Assembly (NCBI GenBank): GCA_046350655.1
Contig: JAXMAB010000010.1
Span: forward strand, 248,001 to 312,000
Length of the DNA: 64,000 nucleotides
Source of the DNA: JAEUHO01 sp046350655
GTDB lineage: Bacteria; Planctomycetota; PLA2; JAEUHO01
Direction: 5' to 3'
The translations under genes and the position numbers were made by a program. The notes beneath the pieces were generated by a model. It ran no database searches, was not told the DNA's origin, and saw only the letters and a list, made by a program, of their open reading frames with translations. Shown here one piece after another: positions 15,854-25,396 of the stretch (positions within the stretch are counted from its first letter, which is position 1; the number at the start of each line of letters is the position of its first letter).

Positions 15854-18800
15854 GTGACCGCCGACGCGATGCCCGCCGTGCCCGAGCCGCCGGCGAACGT
15901 CTCGCGGGCGGATGGGCCGCGGTCGTGCCTGCTGTTCGTCGCGCACCCGGACGACGACGCGATCTTCGCCGGCGCGCTGCAGCGCCGCGCGACGGACGCG
16001 GGCGCGACGTTCACGGTGGTGTGCCTCACGCACGCCGACGGGTCGCCGCGCGCAGAGGAGCTGCGCGCGTGGCAGCGGCGGCTCGGCACCGACCCGGCGC
16101 GCGTGCACTTCCTCGGGTTCGAGGACGACCCCGAGGACCGTCGCCAGGGACGCTGCTCGATCGACGCGTCGGTGGCGCTCGCGGCGGTGCGCGCGCTCGG
16201 GCTGCGGCCCGACGTCGTCGTGACGCACAACGCGCGCGGGGAGTACGGGCACCCGCACCACCTCCTCGTGCACCGCGTGGCCCGCGCGGCGTTCCCCGAC
16301 GCGGTGCGGCTCGAGTTCGGCGAGGGCCTCGACGACGTCGACCTGAGCGTGGCGTGCGGCGACAAGTGGGGGGCGGTGGCGGCGACGTTCGCGTCGCAGC
16401 GGTCCGTCGTCGCGACGTTCGCGCGGGCGACGGAGACGTTCGCGGCCGTGCCGCGCGAGGCGGGCCGGGCGGTCGCGGCGCGGTGGCTCGGCGGCGAGGT
16501 CGTCGCGCCGGCGACGGCCGCGCTCGACGGGTTCCACCCGACGGTGCGGGCGTGGTTCGCGCGGACCCTCGGGCCGCCGACGCCGCCGCAGGTGCGCGCG
16601 TGGCCCGCGATCGCGACGGGCGGGCACGTGCTCGTGGCGGCGCCGACGGGCTCGGGCAAGACGCTCGCGGCGTTCCTGACGGCCGTGGACGGGCTGCTGC
16701 GGCAGGGGCCGGCGCTCGCCGACGCGACGTCGGTGCTCTACGTCTCGCCGCTGAAGGCGTTGGGCAACGACGTGCAGAAGAACCTGCTCGCGCCGCTCGC
16801 GGCCCTGCGGTCGCTCGACCCGTCGTTGCCCGAGGTGCGCGTGCTCGTGCGGACCGGCGACACGCCCGCCAAGGAGCGCGCGGCGATGACGAAGCGGCCG
16901 CCGCACGTCCTCGTCACGACGCCGGAGTCGCTCTACCTCCTGCTCTCGACCGACGGCGGGCGCGGGCTCCTCGCGACGGTCCGCACGGTGATCGTGGACG
17001 AGGTGCACGCCGTGCTCGGCGACAAGCGGGGGAGCCACCTCGCCCTCTCCCTCGAACGGCTCGACCGGCTGGCGGGCGGGCCGCAGCGCATCGGCCTGTC
17101 GGCCACGCAGAAGCCGCCCGAGGACGTCGCGCGGTTCCTGGTGGGGGCGGGGCGGCCATGCGCCGTCGTCGACGTCGGCCACCGCCGCGACCTCGACCTC
17201 GCGGTCGAGCTGCCGTCGTCGCCGCTCGAGACGGTCTGCTCGCACGAGGTCTGGGAGGAGCTGCACGGCCGCATCGCCGACCTCGTCCGCGGGCACCGCA
17301 CGACGCTCGTGTTCGTGAACACGCGACGGCTGGCGGAGCGGCTCGGGGCGCGGCTCGGCGAGCTCCTCGGCGCGGACGCGGTCCGCAGCCACCACGGCAG
17401 CCTCGCGCGCGAGCGCCGGCTCGAGGCGGAGCAGGCCCTCAAGGAGGGGCGGCTCAAGGCGCTCGTCGCGACGGCGTCGCTCGAGCTCGGCATCGACGTC
17501 GGCGAGGTCGACCTCGTCGTGCAGGTGGGGATGACGCCGTCGATCGCGGTGTTCCTGCAGCGCGTGGGCCGGTCGGGGCACGCCGTGGGCCGCACGCCGA
17601 AGGGGCGGCTCTTCCCGCTGACGCCCGACGAGCTCGTCGCCGCGGCCGCGCTGCTGCGCGCGGTGCGCCGCGGCGAGCTCGACCGCACGCCCGTCCCGCG
17701 CGCGCCGCTCGACATCCTCGCGCAGCAGGTCGTGGCGGCGTGCGTCGCCGAGCCGTGGGACGAGGCCGCGTTGTTCGACGCGGTGCGCCGGGCCTGGCCG
17801 TACCGCGACCTCGCGCGCGCCGACTTCGACGCGACCGTCGCCCTCCACACCGAGGGCCGGCTCGCGCTCCTGCACCGCGACGGCGTCGGCGGGCGCCTGC
17901 GCGCGACGCGGCGCGCGCGGCTCGCGGCGCTGCTCGGCGGCGGCGCGATCCCCGACGTCGGCGAGTACCGCGTGCTGCTCGAGCCCGAGGGCACGCTCGT
18001 CGGCACGCTGAACGAGGACTTCGCGGTCGAGGCGTCGCGCGGCGACGTCTTCCAGCTCGGCAACGCGTCGTGGCGGATCCTGCGCATCGAGCCCGGCGTC
18101 GTCCGTGTGGCGGACGCGGCCGGCGCGCCGGCGTCGGTCCCGTTCTGGCTCGGGGAGGGGCCGGGCCGCACGCGCGAGCTCGCCGCCGCGGTGTCGGCGC
18201 TGCGGGCGCGCGGCGACGAGCCGGCGTGGGTCGTGGCCGAGAGCGGCGTCTCCGAGGAGGCGGCGCGGCAGGTCGCCGAGTACGTCGCCGCGGGGCGCAA
18301 GGCCCTGGGGACCGTGCCCACGCAGGGGCGGCTCGTCCTCGAGCGGTTCTTCGACGAGTCGGGCGGGATGCAGCTGGTGCTGCACGCGCCGTTCGGCAGC
18401 CGCGTCAACCGCGCGCTGGGCCTCGCGTTGCGCAAGCGGTTCTGCCGCGGCTTCGGCTTCGAGCTGCAGGCGGCCGCCGACGACGAGGCCATCGTGCTCT
18501 CCCTCGGCACGCAGCACGCGTTCGACCTCGCCGACGTCTTCGACTACCTCCAGCCCGAGACCGCGCGCGACCTCCTCGTGCAGGCGGTGCTGCCCGCGCC
18601 GATGTTCGGCGCGCGCTGGCGCTGGAACGTGGCCCGCGCCCTCCTCATGGCGCGCTTCGACCACGGCCGCCGCGTGCCCGTCCCGCTGCAGCGCATGCGC
18701 GCCGAGGACCTGCTCGTGAAGGCGTTCCCGTCGGTCCTCGCGTGCCCCGAGACGCTGACGGGCGGCGACGTCGAGGTGCCGTGGGAGCACCCGCTCGTCC

Positions 18801-20395
18801 GCCAGACCCTCGAGGACTGCCTCCACGAGGCCATGGACGTCGACGGCTTCCTCGAGGTGCTCGACGGCCTGCGCTCGGGGCGCGTCGAGCGCGTCGCGCT
18901 CGACCTGCCCGAGCCGTCGGCATTCGCGCGCGGCGTGCTGGCCGCCAAGCCCTACGCCTTCCTCGACGACGCGCCCCTCGAGGAGCGGCGCACGCAGGCC
19001 GTGCTCGCGCGGCGCGTCCAGCCCGACCGCGTGAGCGACACGCTCGGCGCCCTCGACCCCGAGGCCGTCGCGCGCGTGCGCGAGGAGGCCTGGCCCGACC
19101 CGCGCGACGCCGAGGAGGTCCACGAGGCGCTCCTCTGGATGGGCCACGTGACCGACGCCGAGGCGGGCCCGTGGCGCCCGTGGCTCGACGCGCTCGCCGC
19201 CGCGGGCCGCGTCGAGCATGCGGACGGCCGCTGGCGCGCGGTCGAGGCGTCGCGCGACCCCGTCGTCGTGCTGCGCGGGCGGATGGAGGCCCTCGGGCCG
19301 GTCGAAGGCGACGACCCCGCCTTCCTCGCGCTCGAGGCCCAGGGCCACGTCCTGCGCGCGCGCCTCGGCGGCCGCGACGTCTGGTGCGACCGCCGCCTGC
19401 TCGCGCGCATCCAGCGCTACACCCTCGACCGCCTCCGCCGCGACATCGAGCCCGTCCCGGCCGCGACCTTCCTCCGGTTCCTCGCCGCGTGGCAGCACGT
19501 GGACGCCGCGCACCGGCTCGAGGGCCCCCGCGGCGTGGCCGAGGTCGTCCGCCAGCTCTCGGGCGTCGAGGTCCCGGCCGCCGCGTGGGAGGCGCAGGTG
19601 CTCCCCGCGCGCGTGCGCGACTACCGCCGCGACTGGCTCGACGCCCTCACGCTGGGCGGCGAGGTCGCGTGGGGGCGGCTCTGGGGCGAGGGCGCGTCGT
19701 CGCTCCGGGCCGCGCCGGTCGCGTTGTTCCCCCGCGAGGACCTCCCGCTGTGGACCGGCCTCGCGCCCTCCGTCGCGCCGGCGGCCCTCGACGGCCCCGC
19801 CGCCGAGGTGCTCGCGGCGCTGCGCGCGCGCGGGGCGCTCTTCCCGCAGGAGATCGCCGCGCACGCGCGCCTCCTGCCGTCGCACGTCGAGCGCGCGCTC
19901 GGCGACCTCGCGGCCCGCGGGCTCGTCACCTGCGACGCCTGGGCCGGCCTGCGCGGCATGTGGACGCCGCCCTCGCGCCGCCGCCACGCGGTCCCCGTGA
20001 TGGGGCGGTGGTCGTGTTTCCGCCGCGAGGGCGCGCCGACCGAGGTGACCCCCGAGCTGGCCGAGACCGTCGCGCTCCGCCTCCTCGCGCGCACCGGCGT
20101 CGTCTGCCGCCGCACGCTGCTCCGCGAGCGGCTGCCCGTGCCGTGGCGCGACGTCGTCCGCGCATTGCGCCTGCTCGAGCTGCGCGGCGGCGTCCGCGGC
20201 GGCCGCTTCGTCGCGGGGATCGACGGCGAGCAGTACGCGTTGCCCGAGGCGGTGACGCGGCTGCGCGCCGCGCGCCGCGACGGGCCGGGCGCGCCGGTCG
20301 AGGTGAGCGCGGTGGACCCGCTCAACTACACCGGCATCCTCGTGCCCGGCGACCGCGTCCCGCCGCAGGTCCGCCGCCGCATCACCGTCGGCTGA
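15854..20395 (+). CDS. Fusion of PIG-L/LmbE deacetylase and Lhr-type DNA helicase
   Basis: One uninterrupted 1513-residue frame. Residues about 24-200 are a PIG-L/LmbE zinc-dependent N-deacetylase: LLFVAHPDDDAIFAGAL with His31 and Asp33/34, and HNARGEYGHPHH at 126-137. Residues about 225-1513 are a full Lhr helicase: FHPTVRAWF at the usual Lhr N-terminus, Walker A APTGSGKT (263-270), DEVH (382-385), RGSHLALSLERL, GLSATQKP and QRVGRSGHAVG, then the long C-terminal region with winged-helix character that in E. coli Lhr resembles AlkZ/YcaQ. Lhr acts in DNA repair; LmbE enzymes deacetylate sugars such as those of mycothiol and bacillithiol. I know of no family with this fusion. The GTG start has GGAGGA six bases upstream. 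No stop or frameshift separates the halves. Confidence 0.88.
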   Translation: MTADAMPAVPEPPANVSRADGPRSCLLFVAHPDDDAIFAGALQRRATDAGATFTVVCLTHADGSPRAEELRAWQRRLGTDPARVHFLGFEDDPEDRRQGRCSIDASVALAAVRALGLRPDVVVTHNARGEYGHPHHLLVHRVARAAFPDAVRLEFGEGLDDVDLSVACGDKWGAVAATFASQRSVVATFARATETFAAVPREAGRAVAARWLGGEVVAPATAALDGFHPTVRAWFARTLGPPTPPQVRAWPAIATGGHVLVAAPTGSGKTLAAFLTAVDGLLRQGPALADATSVLYVSPLKALGNDVQKNLLAPLAALRSLDPSLPEVRVLVRTGDTPAKERAAMTKRPPHVLVTTPESLYLLLSTDGGRGLLATVRTVIVDEVHAVLGDKRGSHLALSLERLDRLAGGPQRIGLSATQKPPEDVARFLVGAGRPCAVVDVGHRRDLDLAVELPSSPLETVCSHEVWEELHGRIADLVRGHRTTLVFVNTRRLAERLGARLGELLGADAVRSHHGSLARERRLEAEQALKEGRLKALVATASLELGIDVGEVDLVVQVGMTPSIAVFLQRVGRSGHAVGRTPKGRLFPLTPDELVAAAALLRAVRRGELDRTPVPRAPLDILAQQVVAACVAEPWDEAALFDAVRRAWPYRDLARADFDATVALHTEGRLALLHRDGVGGRLRATRRARLAALLGGGAIPDVGEYRVLLEPEGTLVGTLNEDFAVEASRGDVFQLGNASWRILRIEPGVVRVADAAGAPASVPFWLGEGPGRTRELAAAVSALRARGDEPAWVVAESGVSEEAARQVAEYVAAGRKALGTVPTQGRLVLERFFDESGGMQLVLHAPFGSRVNRALGLALRKRFCRGFGFELQAAADDEAIVLSLGTQHAFDLADVFDYLQPETARDLLVQAVLPAPMFGARWRWNVARALLMARFDHGRRVPVPLQRMRAEDLLVKAFPSVLACPETLTGGDVEVPWEHPLVRQTLEDCLHEAMDVDGFLEVLDGLRSGRVERVALDLPEPSAFARGVLAAKPYAFLDDAPLEERRTQAVLARRVQPDRVSDTLGALDPEAVARVREEAWPDPRDAEEVHEALLWMGHVTDAEAGPWRPWLDALAAAGRVEHADGRWRAVEASRDPVVVLRGRMEALGPVEGDDPAFLALEAQGHVLRARLGGRDVWCDRRLLARIQRYTLDRLRRDIEPVPAATFLRFLAAWQHVDAAHRLEGPRGVAEVVRQLSGVEVPAAAWEAQVLPARVRDYRRDWLDALTLGGEVAWGRLWGEGASSLRAAPVALFPREDLPLWTGLAPSVAPAALDGPAAEVLAALRARGALFPQEIAAHARLLPSHVERALGDLAARGLVTCDAWAGLRGMWTPPSRRRHAVPVMGRWSCFRREGAPTEVTPELAETVALRLLARTGVVCRRTLLRERLPVPWRDVVRALRLLELRGGVRGGRFVAGIDGEQYALPEAVTRLRAARRDGPGAPVEVSAVDPLNYTGILVPGDRVPPQVRRRITVG

Positions 20396-20442
20396 CCGCG
20401 TCCGCGCGAGTCCCCGCGTCCCTCGGGGCGCGACCCCTCTCC

Positions 20443-20459
20443 GGGACCGCGAGGCCCGG
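20443..20459 (+). repeat. Dispersed 17-bp repeat copy
   Basis: Perfect GGGACCGCGAGGCCCGG, 48 bp after the helicase fusion stop, continuing into CGGCCGCCGCGG. Confidence 0.75.
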
Positions 20460-20495
20460 CGGCCGCCGCGGACGGCGTCGCGGGACGCAACTCGA

Positions 20496-20608
20496 CACCT
20501 TGCCTCGATGCACGGGCGACACCGTGCCGTGAGGCGGGGTCCTTCGGGACGTCCGTGCGCCGTCGGCAGCGCGGGCGCACGGCGCGCGCGGTCGTCCGCC
20601 GCGACCGG
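20496..20608 (+). repeat. 113-bp direct repeat, copy 1
   Basis: It starts CACCTTGCCTCGATGCACGG and ends GTCCGCCGCGACCGG. Only one mismatch to copy 2 at 20785-20897 is visible (CCGTGCG versus CCGGGCG). Confidence 0.85.
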
Positions 20609-20638
20609 CGGGCGGGCACAAGGCCCGCACCCTACGGG
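20608..20638 (+). repeat. GTAGGG-type palindromic repeat
   Basis: GGGCGGGCACAAGGCCCGC followed by ACCCTACGGG. It is related to the reverse copy at 20752-20779 and to 43600-43630, and is of a kind seen between genes in many unrelated bacteria. Confidence 0.6.
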
Positions 20639-20751
20639 TTGCCGCGTCGGACCACGGGAACGGTGGATCGGTCGGCGACGTCTCGGGCGCGTCGAACGCC
20701 GGACCGAATCGTGCCGCAAACGCGTCCCAGAGGGTCCGCATCGCGATTCTG

Positions 20752-20779
20752 CCGTAGGGGCGGGCCTTGCGCCCGCCCG
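20752..20779 (-). repeat. GTAGGG-type palindromic repeat, reverse orientation
   Basis: CCGTAGGGGCGGGCCTTGCG followed by CCCGCCCG. It abuts copy 2 of the 113-bp repeat. Confidence 0.6.
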
Positions 20780-20784
20780 GGCGG

Positions 20785-20897
20785 CACCTTGCCTCGATGC
20801 ACGGGCGACACCGTGCCGTGAGGCGGGGTCCTTCGGGACGTCCGGGCGCCGTCGGCAGCGCGGGCGCACGGCGCGCGCGGTCGTCCGCCGCGACCGG
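20785..20897 (+). repeat. 113-bp direct repeat, copy 2
   Basis: Offset exactly 289 bp from copy 1 across its whole length, so the duplicated unit may be the 289-bp block. Confidence 0.85.
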
Positions 20898-20948
20898 ACC
20901 GCGCCAGCGTCCGAGCGCGCCCCGGTTCGCGCGTGCCCCTGGTTCGTC

Positions 20949-22478
20949 CTACGTCGGGCACTCCGCGTCGAGGATCGCGAGGAACTTCTGGTAGAGGTCG
21001 TCGGCCTCCTTCGCGGAGTCGGCGACCGCGGTGAGGCCCGTGCGGCCGCACTCGGGCAGCGCGCTCATCATGTGGAAGACGATCCCCTTGAGCCGCGTCT
21101 GGTCGAAGTGCAGGCCGTGGCGCAGCGCGACGTCGAAGAGGTCCTCGGGCGTCAGCTGGCGGTACCGCTCGCCCTCGACGTGGTCCGACGCGACGAAGTG
21201 CTTGCGCTTCCCGTCCGGCGCCGTGAAGTGCGCCGCCACCGGGTCGTAGGTGCCGTCGGTCAGGAACTGCAGCGTGAGGAACGGGTGCGTCGTGCCGCCC
21301 TTGCGCAGGTTGATCTCGATCGCGTAGGCCTTCCACGCCTCGCCGGGCGCGCGCGCGACCACGAAGTCGAGCGCGAACCGCCCGATCACGCCCTCCTTGC
21401 CGAGCCGCACGCCGATCTTCTTCGCCTCGCGGCTGATCAGGCCCGCGTAGGAGTCGTCCGCGGGGAAGCGGCAGCCGAGGTAGCTCTGGCCGCTGGCGCC
21501 GCCGAGCATCTGGTCGTGGGTCGAGAGGAGCTCGACCTCGCCGAGCGGCGTCACGCGCAGCTGCACGCTGGGGCTGCGGATCTCCGGGGCCTCGATGCGC
21601 TCCTCGACGATGCCCTGCTGCTCCGCCAGCTTCTCGAGGAACACCTCGTACGCGAGGCTCTGGAGCTCGAAGGCCATGCGGGGCAGGGCCGCGCGGACCT
21701 CCTCGCGCTCGCCGGGCGCGCCGGACGGCGGCAGCCCCACGAGCGACAGGTTGGCGTTGCCCGTGCCCGAGACGCCCTCGTTCACCTTGATGACGACCTT
21801 CTTCATCGACGGGCGCTCGCGCCGCATCGCGACGATCGCGTCCACGAGGTGGTCCTCGGTCGAGAGGTCCTCGCGGCCGATGGGGTGGGGCACGCCCTCC
21901 TCGCGGAAGAGGCGGCGGGCGCTGCTCTTCGTGCCGAGGTGCACGAGCCGCGGGTCGCAGCCGTACATCGGCACGCCGAGCCTCATCGCCAGCTCGCGGT
22001 CGGCCCACGTGGTCGCGAACGGCACGAGGTGCGCGCGGTCCGGGTTGGGGACCAGGGCGCGCAGGCGCTCGAGCATCCGCGGGCGGTCGAGGAGCTTGCG
22101 CGAGAGGGGCCGCGACGAGGCGTCGAGCGGCGAGACGAGGAAGAGGCGCTTGCGCGCGTGGCTCGAGATCACGCCGGGCATCAGGTCGAGGTAGTAGTCG
22201 ACGATGCTCGGGTGGATGGCCTGGCCCGTGACGTAGACGAGCCGCGCGCGCGGCTGCCGCAGGAGGAGGAGCAGGAAGAGGAACCGCTCCTCGTACGCCT
22301 GGAGCTCGCTGCCCTTGAGCGCGACGTCGGTGTCGAGCGACGGGACGACGACGATGGTCTGCTCGTCCTGGTTGAGCGCGCGGATCGACGTCCACAGCGG
22401 GACGAGCTTCTGCTGGAGCGCGTCGAAGCGCGCCTGGTCGCGGACCCAGGCGGAGGTCGGGGCGGGGTTCGGGCTCAT
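20949..22478 (-). CDS. PGM1-like peptide ligase (ATP-grasp)
   Basis: 509 residues. The N-terminal domain (VVVVPSLDTDVALKGSEL, YEERFLFLLLLLRQP, RLVYVTGQAIHPSIVDYYL) and central ATP-grasp part (KVVIKVNEGVSGTGNANLSL, VIGRFALDFVV, YAIEINLRKGGTTHPF) match proteins annotated as PGM1-related peptide ligases, after the enzyme that extends peptides in pheganomycin synthesis. These ligases join a carboxylate to a peptide amine using ATP. Here no obvious peptide precursor or tailoring gene lies alongside, so the substrate is unknown. The ATG at 22478 is a clean choice. The coding sequence ends 52 bp beyond the 113-bp repeat copy. Confidence 0.82.
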   Translation of the reverse strand: MSPNPAPTSAWVRDQARFDALQQKLVPLWTSIRALNQDEQTIVVVPSLDTDVALKGSELQAYEERFLFLLLLLRQPRARLVYVTGQAIHPSIVDYYLDLMPGVISSHARKRLFLVSPLDASSRPLSRKLLDRPRMLERLRALVPNPDRAHLVPFATTWADRELAMRLGVPMYGCDPRLVHLGTKSSARRLFREEGVPHPIGREDLSTEDHLVDAIVAMRRERPSMKKVVIKVNEGVSGTGNANLSLVGLPPSGAPGEREEVRAALPRMAFELQSLAYEVFLEKLAEQQGIVEERIEAPEIRSPSVQLRVTPLGEVELLSTHDQMLGGASGQSYLGCRFPADDSYAGLISREAKKIGVRLGKEGVIGRFALDFVVARAPGEAWKAYAIEINLRKGGTTHPFLTLQFLTDGTYDPVAAHFTAPDGKRKHFVASDHVEGERYRQLTPEDLFDVALRHGLHFDQTRLKGIVFHMMSALPECGRTGLTAVADSAKEADDLYQKFLAILDAECPT

Positions 22479-22539
22479 GGGGGGGCTCCGGCGGACGGAG
22501 GAGGATACCGGGCCCGCCGCAAGGCCCCACCGTCGCGGG

Positions 22540-22560
22540 CCGGGCCTCGCGTCCCCGGGA
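22540..22560 (-). repeat. Variant dispersed repeat
   Basis: CCGGGCCTCGCGTCCCC; its last bases overlap the start of the 19-bp tandem array. Confidence 0.55.
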
Positions 22561-22613
22561 CACGACGCGGTCCCCGGGACACGACGCGGTCCCCGGGACG
22601 CGACTCGGTCCCC
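22553..22613 (+). repeat. Three tandem 19-bp units
   Basis: CCCCGGGACACGACGCGGT occurs at 22553 and 22572 exactly and at 22591 with small changes (ACGCGACTCGGT), ending in CCCC. It sits between the divergent peptide ligase and YebC genes, about 80 bp before the YebC start. Confidence 0.8.
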
Positions 22614-22639
22614 GAGCGGGCGCCCGCGGGGCCCGGGGG

Positions 22640-22645
22640 TATCCT
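22640..22645 (+). promoter_or_regulatory. -10-like box before the first YebC gene
   Basis: TATCCT, 45 bp ahead of the ATG at 22691. Confidence 0.4.
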
Positions 22646-22690
22646 CGCGCACCGCCGCCCGGGTCGGGCGGCCCCCCGCGAGAGCCTCCC

Positions 22691-23395
<705 letters not shown>

Positions 23396-23486
23396 ACCCG
23401 GAGGCGAGCGGGCCTCGCGTCGGCGGAACGGGGGACGCGGTCCCCCGCGCCGCCGGACCGCGTCGGCGACCGGAGAAGACGCCGCG

Positions 23487-24395
23487 TCAGCGACCGGGGA
23501 GGCAGTCGTCGGAGGGGATCCCCTCGCGGGCCGTCTTCACGATCCCGCCCTCGACGTCGAGGCGCACGGGCGTGCTGACCGACCAGTCCACGCCCTCCGG
23601 CAGCCGCACGTGGTGGACGAAGCCGCCCTGCGGCAGCAGGTGCACGTGGCGGGCGGGTGCGGACGTGGTCTTCTCGGGGAGCCGGACGAGCGTGATCTCC
23701 CGCTCGCCGCGGTCCTGCGTCGCCATGATCTGGAGACACTGCGCGCACACCTCGCACGAGTCGCGATAGAGGATCCAGACGCCGTCGCGGGGGTTCTCGA
23801 GCTTGCCCCAGACGCCGACGTCGGTGTCGCGGATGTGGCGGCCGACCCACGACGGCACGTCGGGCACGATGTACTTGGGGAGGACGCCGCCGCCCGCGTC
23901 GCCCGGGCGCGCCTCGCGGTTCAGCACGATCGGGAGCGCGGCGCCGACGGCGAGGGCGAGCAGCCCGACGAGGACGTCGAGCCGGCCGCCGCGCGCGAGC
24001 CGCCACGGGCGCGCCCACAGCAGCACCGCCAGCATGCCGAGGTCCACCGCGAGCATGACCCACGGCGGGACGGTGATCGTGGCGCCGAAGCAGCCGCACG
24101 ACGCGGCGCCCGCCGTCACCTGCGAGACGAGCACGCCCGCGAACGCGAGGAGGAGCAGCGCGGCCAGCGGCCAGAAGCGGCCGGGGCGCAGCAAGGTGCC
24201 GAGGCCGACGAACGCCTCGACGCCGAGCACGACGGCGAACGTCGTCGCGAGGGGGAAGGGGAGCGTGCGGACGAGCGGCGGGAGGTCGGCGGGGGTGCCG
24301 AGGAGCGCCTTCAGGAGGCACCCCGCGACGATCCACAGGCCCGCGACGCGCGCGGCGAGCGCGGCGGAGAGCGGCGGGCGGGCCTCGGCGTCCAT
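23487..24395 (-). CDS. MauE/DoxX-like membrane protein with a C-terminal thiol domain
   Basis: 302 residues. Residues about 10-165 form five or six hydrophobic segments with the motif SCGCFGATI between them, as in MauE-type membrane proteins linked to disulfide chemistry. The part after residue 170 is soluble and likely extracytoplasmic, with CEVCAQCLQIMATQD in a position where a thioredoxin-like redox pair would lie. It may handle disulfides or electron transfer across the membrane; no partner is evident nearby. The ATG at 24395 has GGAG six bases upstream. Confidence 0.75.
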   Translation of the reverse strand: MDAEARPPLSAALAARVAGLWIVAGCLLKALLGTPADLPPLVRTLPFPLATTFAVVLGVEAFVGLGTLLRPGRFWPLAALLLLAFAGVLVSQVTAGAASCGCFGATITVPPWVMLAVDLGMLAVLLWARPWRLARGGRLDVLVGLLALAVGAALPIVLNREARPGDAGGGVLPKYIVPDVPSWVGRHIRDTDVGVWGKLENPRDGVWILYRDSCEVCAQCLQIMATQDRGEREITLVRLPEKTTSAPARHVHLLPQGGFVHHVRLPEGVDWSVSTPVRLDVEGGIVKTAREGIPSDDCLPGR

Positions 24396-24472
24396 CGGGG
24401 GCTCCTACAAGTCGGGGGGAGCATCGTCGCCGGGCGGGGGGCTGTCCACCCCGCGCCCGGGCCACGGGCCCG

Positions 24473-25303
24473 TCACGGGCGGGGGGCCGCGCGGCGCTGC
24501 CGCCCGACCTCGTACAACATCGCCGCCGACGCGCTCCCGACGTTGAGCGAGTCCACGTCGCTCGCCATGGGGAGGGCCGCGGCGACGTCGCACGCCGCGA
24601 GGACCGCGGCGGCGATCCCGTCGCCCTCGGCGCCGAACACGACGCAGACGTCGCCGCGCAGGTCGACGGTCTCGACGGGGCGGGCGGTCGGCGCGGGGTG
24701 GGCGGCGACGCAGGTCACGCCGGCGGCGCGGAGGCGGCCGAGCGCCGCGACGAGGTCCACGGGCTCGACGACCGGCGTGCGGAAGACGGTGCCCATCGAC
24801 GTCCGGATCGCGCGCGTGAGGAACGGGCTGCACGACGTCGCGCCGACGACGAGCCCGTGCGCGCCGAGGCCCGCCGCGTTGCGCACCACGACGCCGACGT
24901 TCTCCGCGCTCGCGAGGCCGTCGAGCGCGACGAGGAGCCGCGGGCGCGTCGCGTCGCGCAGGAGGTCGTCGAGGGTCGGCGGCCGCGGCACGTGGCCGAA
25001 CGCCTTGACCGGCGCCGACACGAACCCGGACACGCGCCGCACGCCGTCGTCGTCCGGCGCGAGGAAGACGTCGATCGTGTCGGGCCGCGCGTCGAGCGCC
25101 GCGCGCAGCCGCTCGAGCCGGGCCGGCGTCGTGAGCATCGAGGTGACGGGGTACGGGCTCGCGAGCAACCGGAGCACGACGGCCTCGCCCTCCGCGACGA
25201 ATTGCGCGCGGCGCTCGAGGTCGCGTTGCCGGCGCAGCGTGCGGAACGGCTCGAGGCCCGGGTGGGCGAGGTCCGTCGCGTCGAGGAGGTGGAGCGTCGC
25301 CAC
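24473..25303 (-). CDS. SpoU/TrmH-family RNA 2'-O-methyltransferase
   Basis: 276 residues. Residues 1-125 resemble the RNA-binding L30e-like domain (RDLERRAQFVAEGEAVVLRLL). The SPOUT domain shows the three knot motifs in order: ALDGLASAENVGVVVRNAAG, VCVVFGAEGDGI and LPMASDVDSLNVGSASAAML. It transfers methyl groups from S-adenosylmethionine to a ribose in tRNA or rRNA; the target is not evident. The start is a GTG at 25303. Confidence 0.9.
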   Translation of the reverse strand: MATLHLLDATDLAHPGLEPFRTLRRQRDLERRAQFVAEGEAVVLRLLASPYPVTSMLTTPARLERLRAALDARPDTIDVFLAPDDDGVRRVSGFVSAPVKAFGHVPRPPTLDDLLRDATRPRLLVALDGLASAENVGVVVRNAAGLGAHGLVVGATSCSPFLTRAIRTSMGTVFRTPVVEPVDLVAALGRLRAAGVTCVAAHPAPTARPVETVDLRGDVCVVFGAEGDGIAAAVLAACDVAAALPMASDVDSLNVGSASAAMLYEVGRQRRAAPRP

Positions 25304-25396
25304 GGCGCGATTCTGCGGCCCGCGCCCGGCGCCGCCAACGTCGGTCGCTCCACGCGGTGCGTCCCTCGACGTCCTCCGGGGAGCGGTCGTGCCCCC

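Larger units (their letters stand above)
20396..20948. other. 553-bp repeat-filled intergenic region
   Basis: No gene is supported. The region contains a dispersed 17-bp repeat, a 113-bp direct duplication and two GTAGGG-type hairpins, all listed separately. It lies at the convergent 3' ends of the helicase fusion and the peptide-ligase gene. Confidence 0.7.

Noticed and set aside
15725..20869. 1714-codon minus-strand frame opposite the deacetylase-helicase fusion
   Set aside because: Fully antisense to a gene with many intact motifs, and no recognisable motif of its own.
22553..22613. CRISPR-like array
   Set aside because: The units are directly adjacent without spacers and only three in number, so this is a simple tandem repeat.
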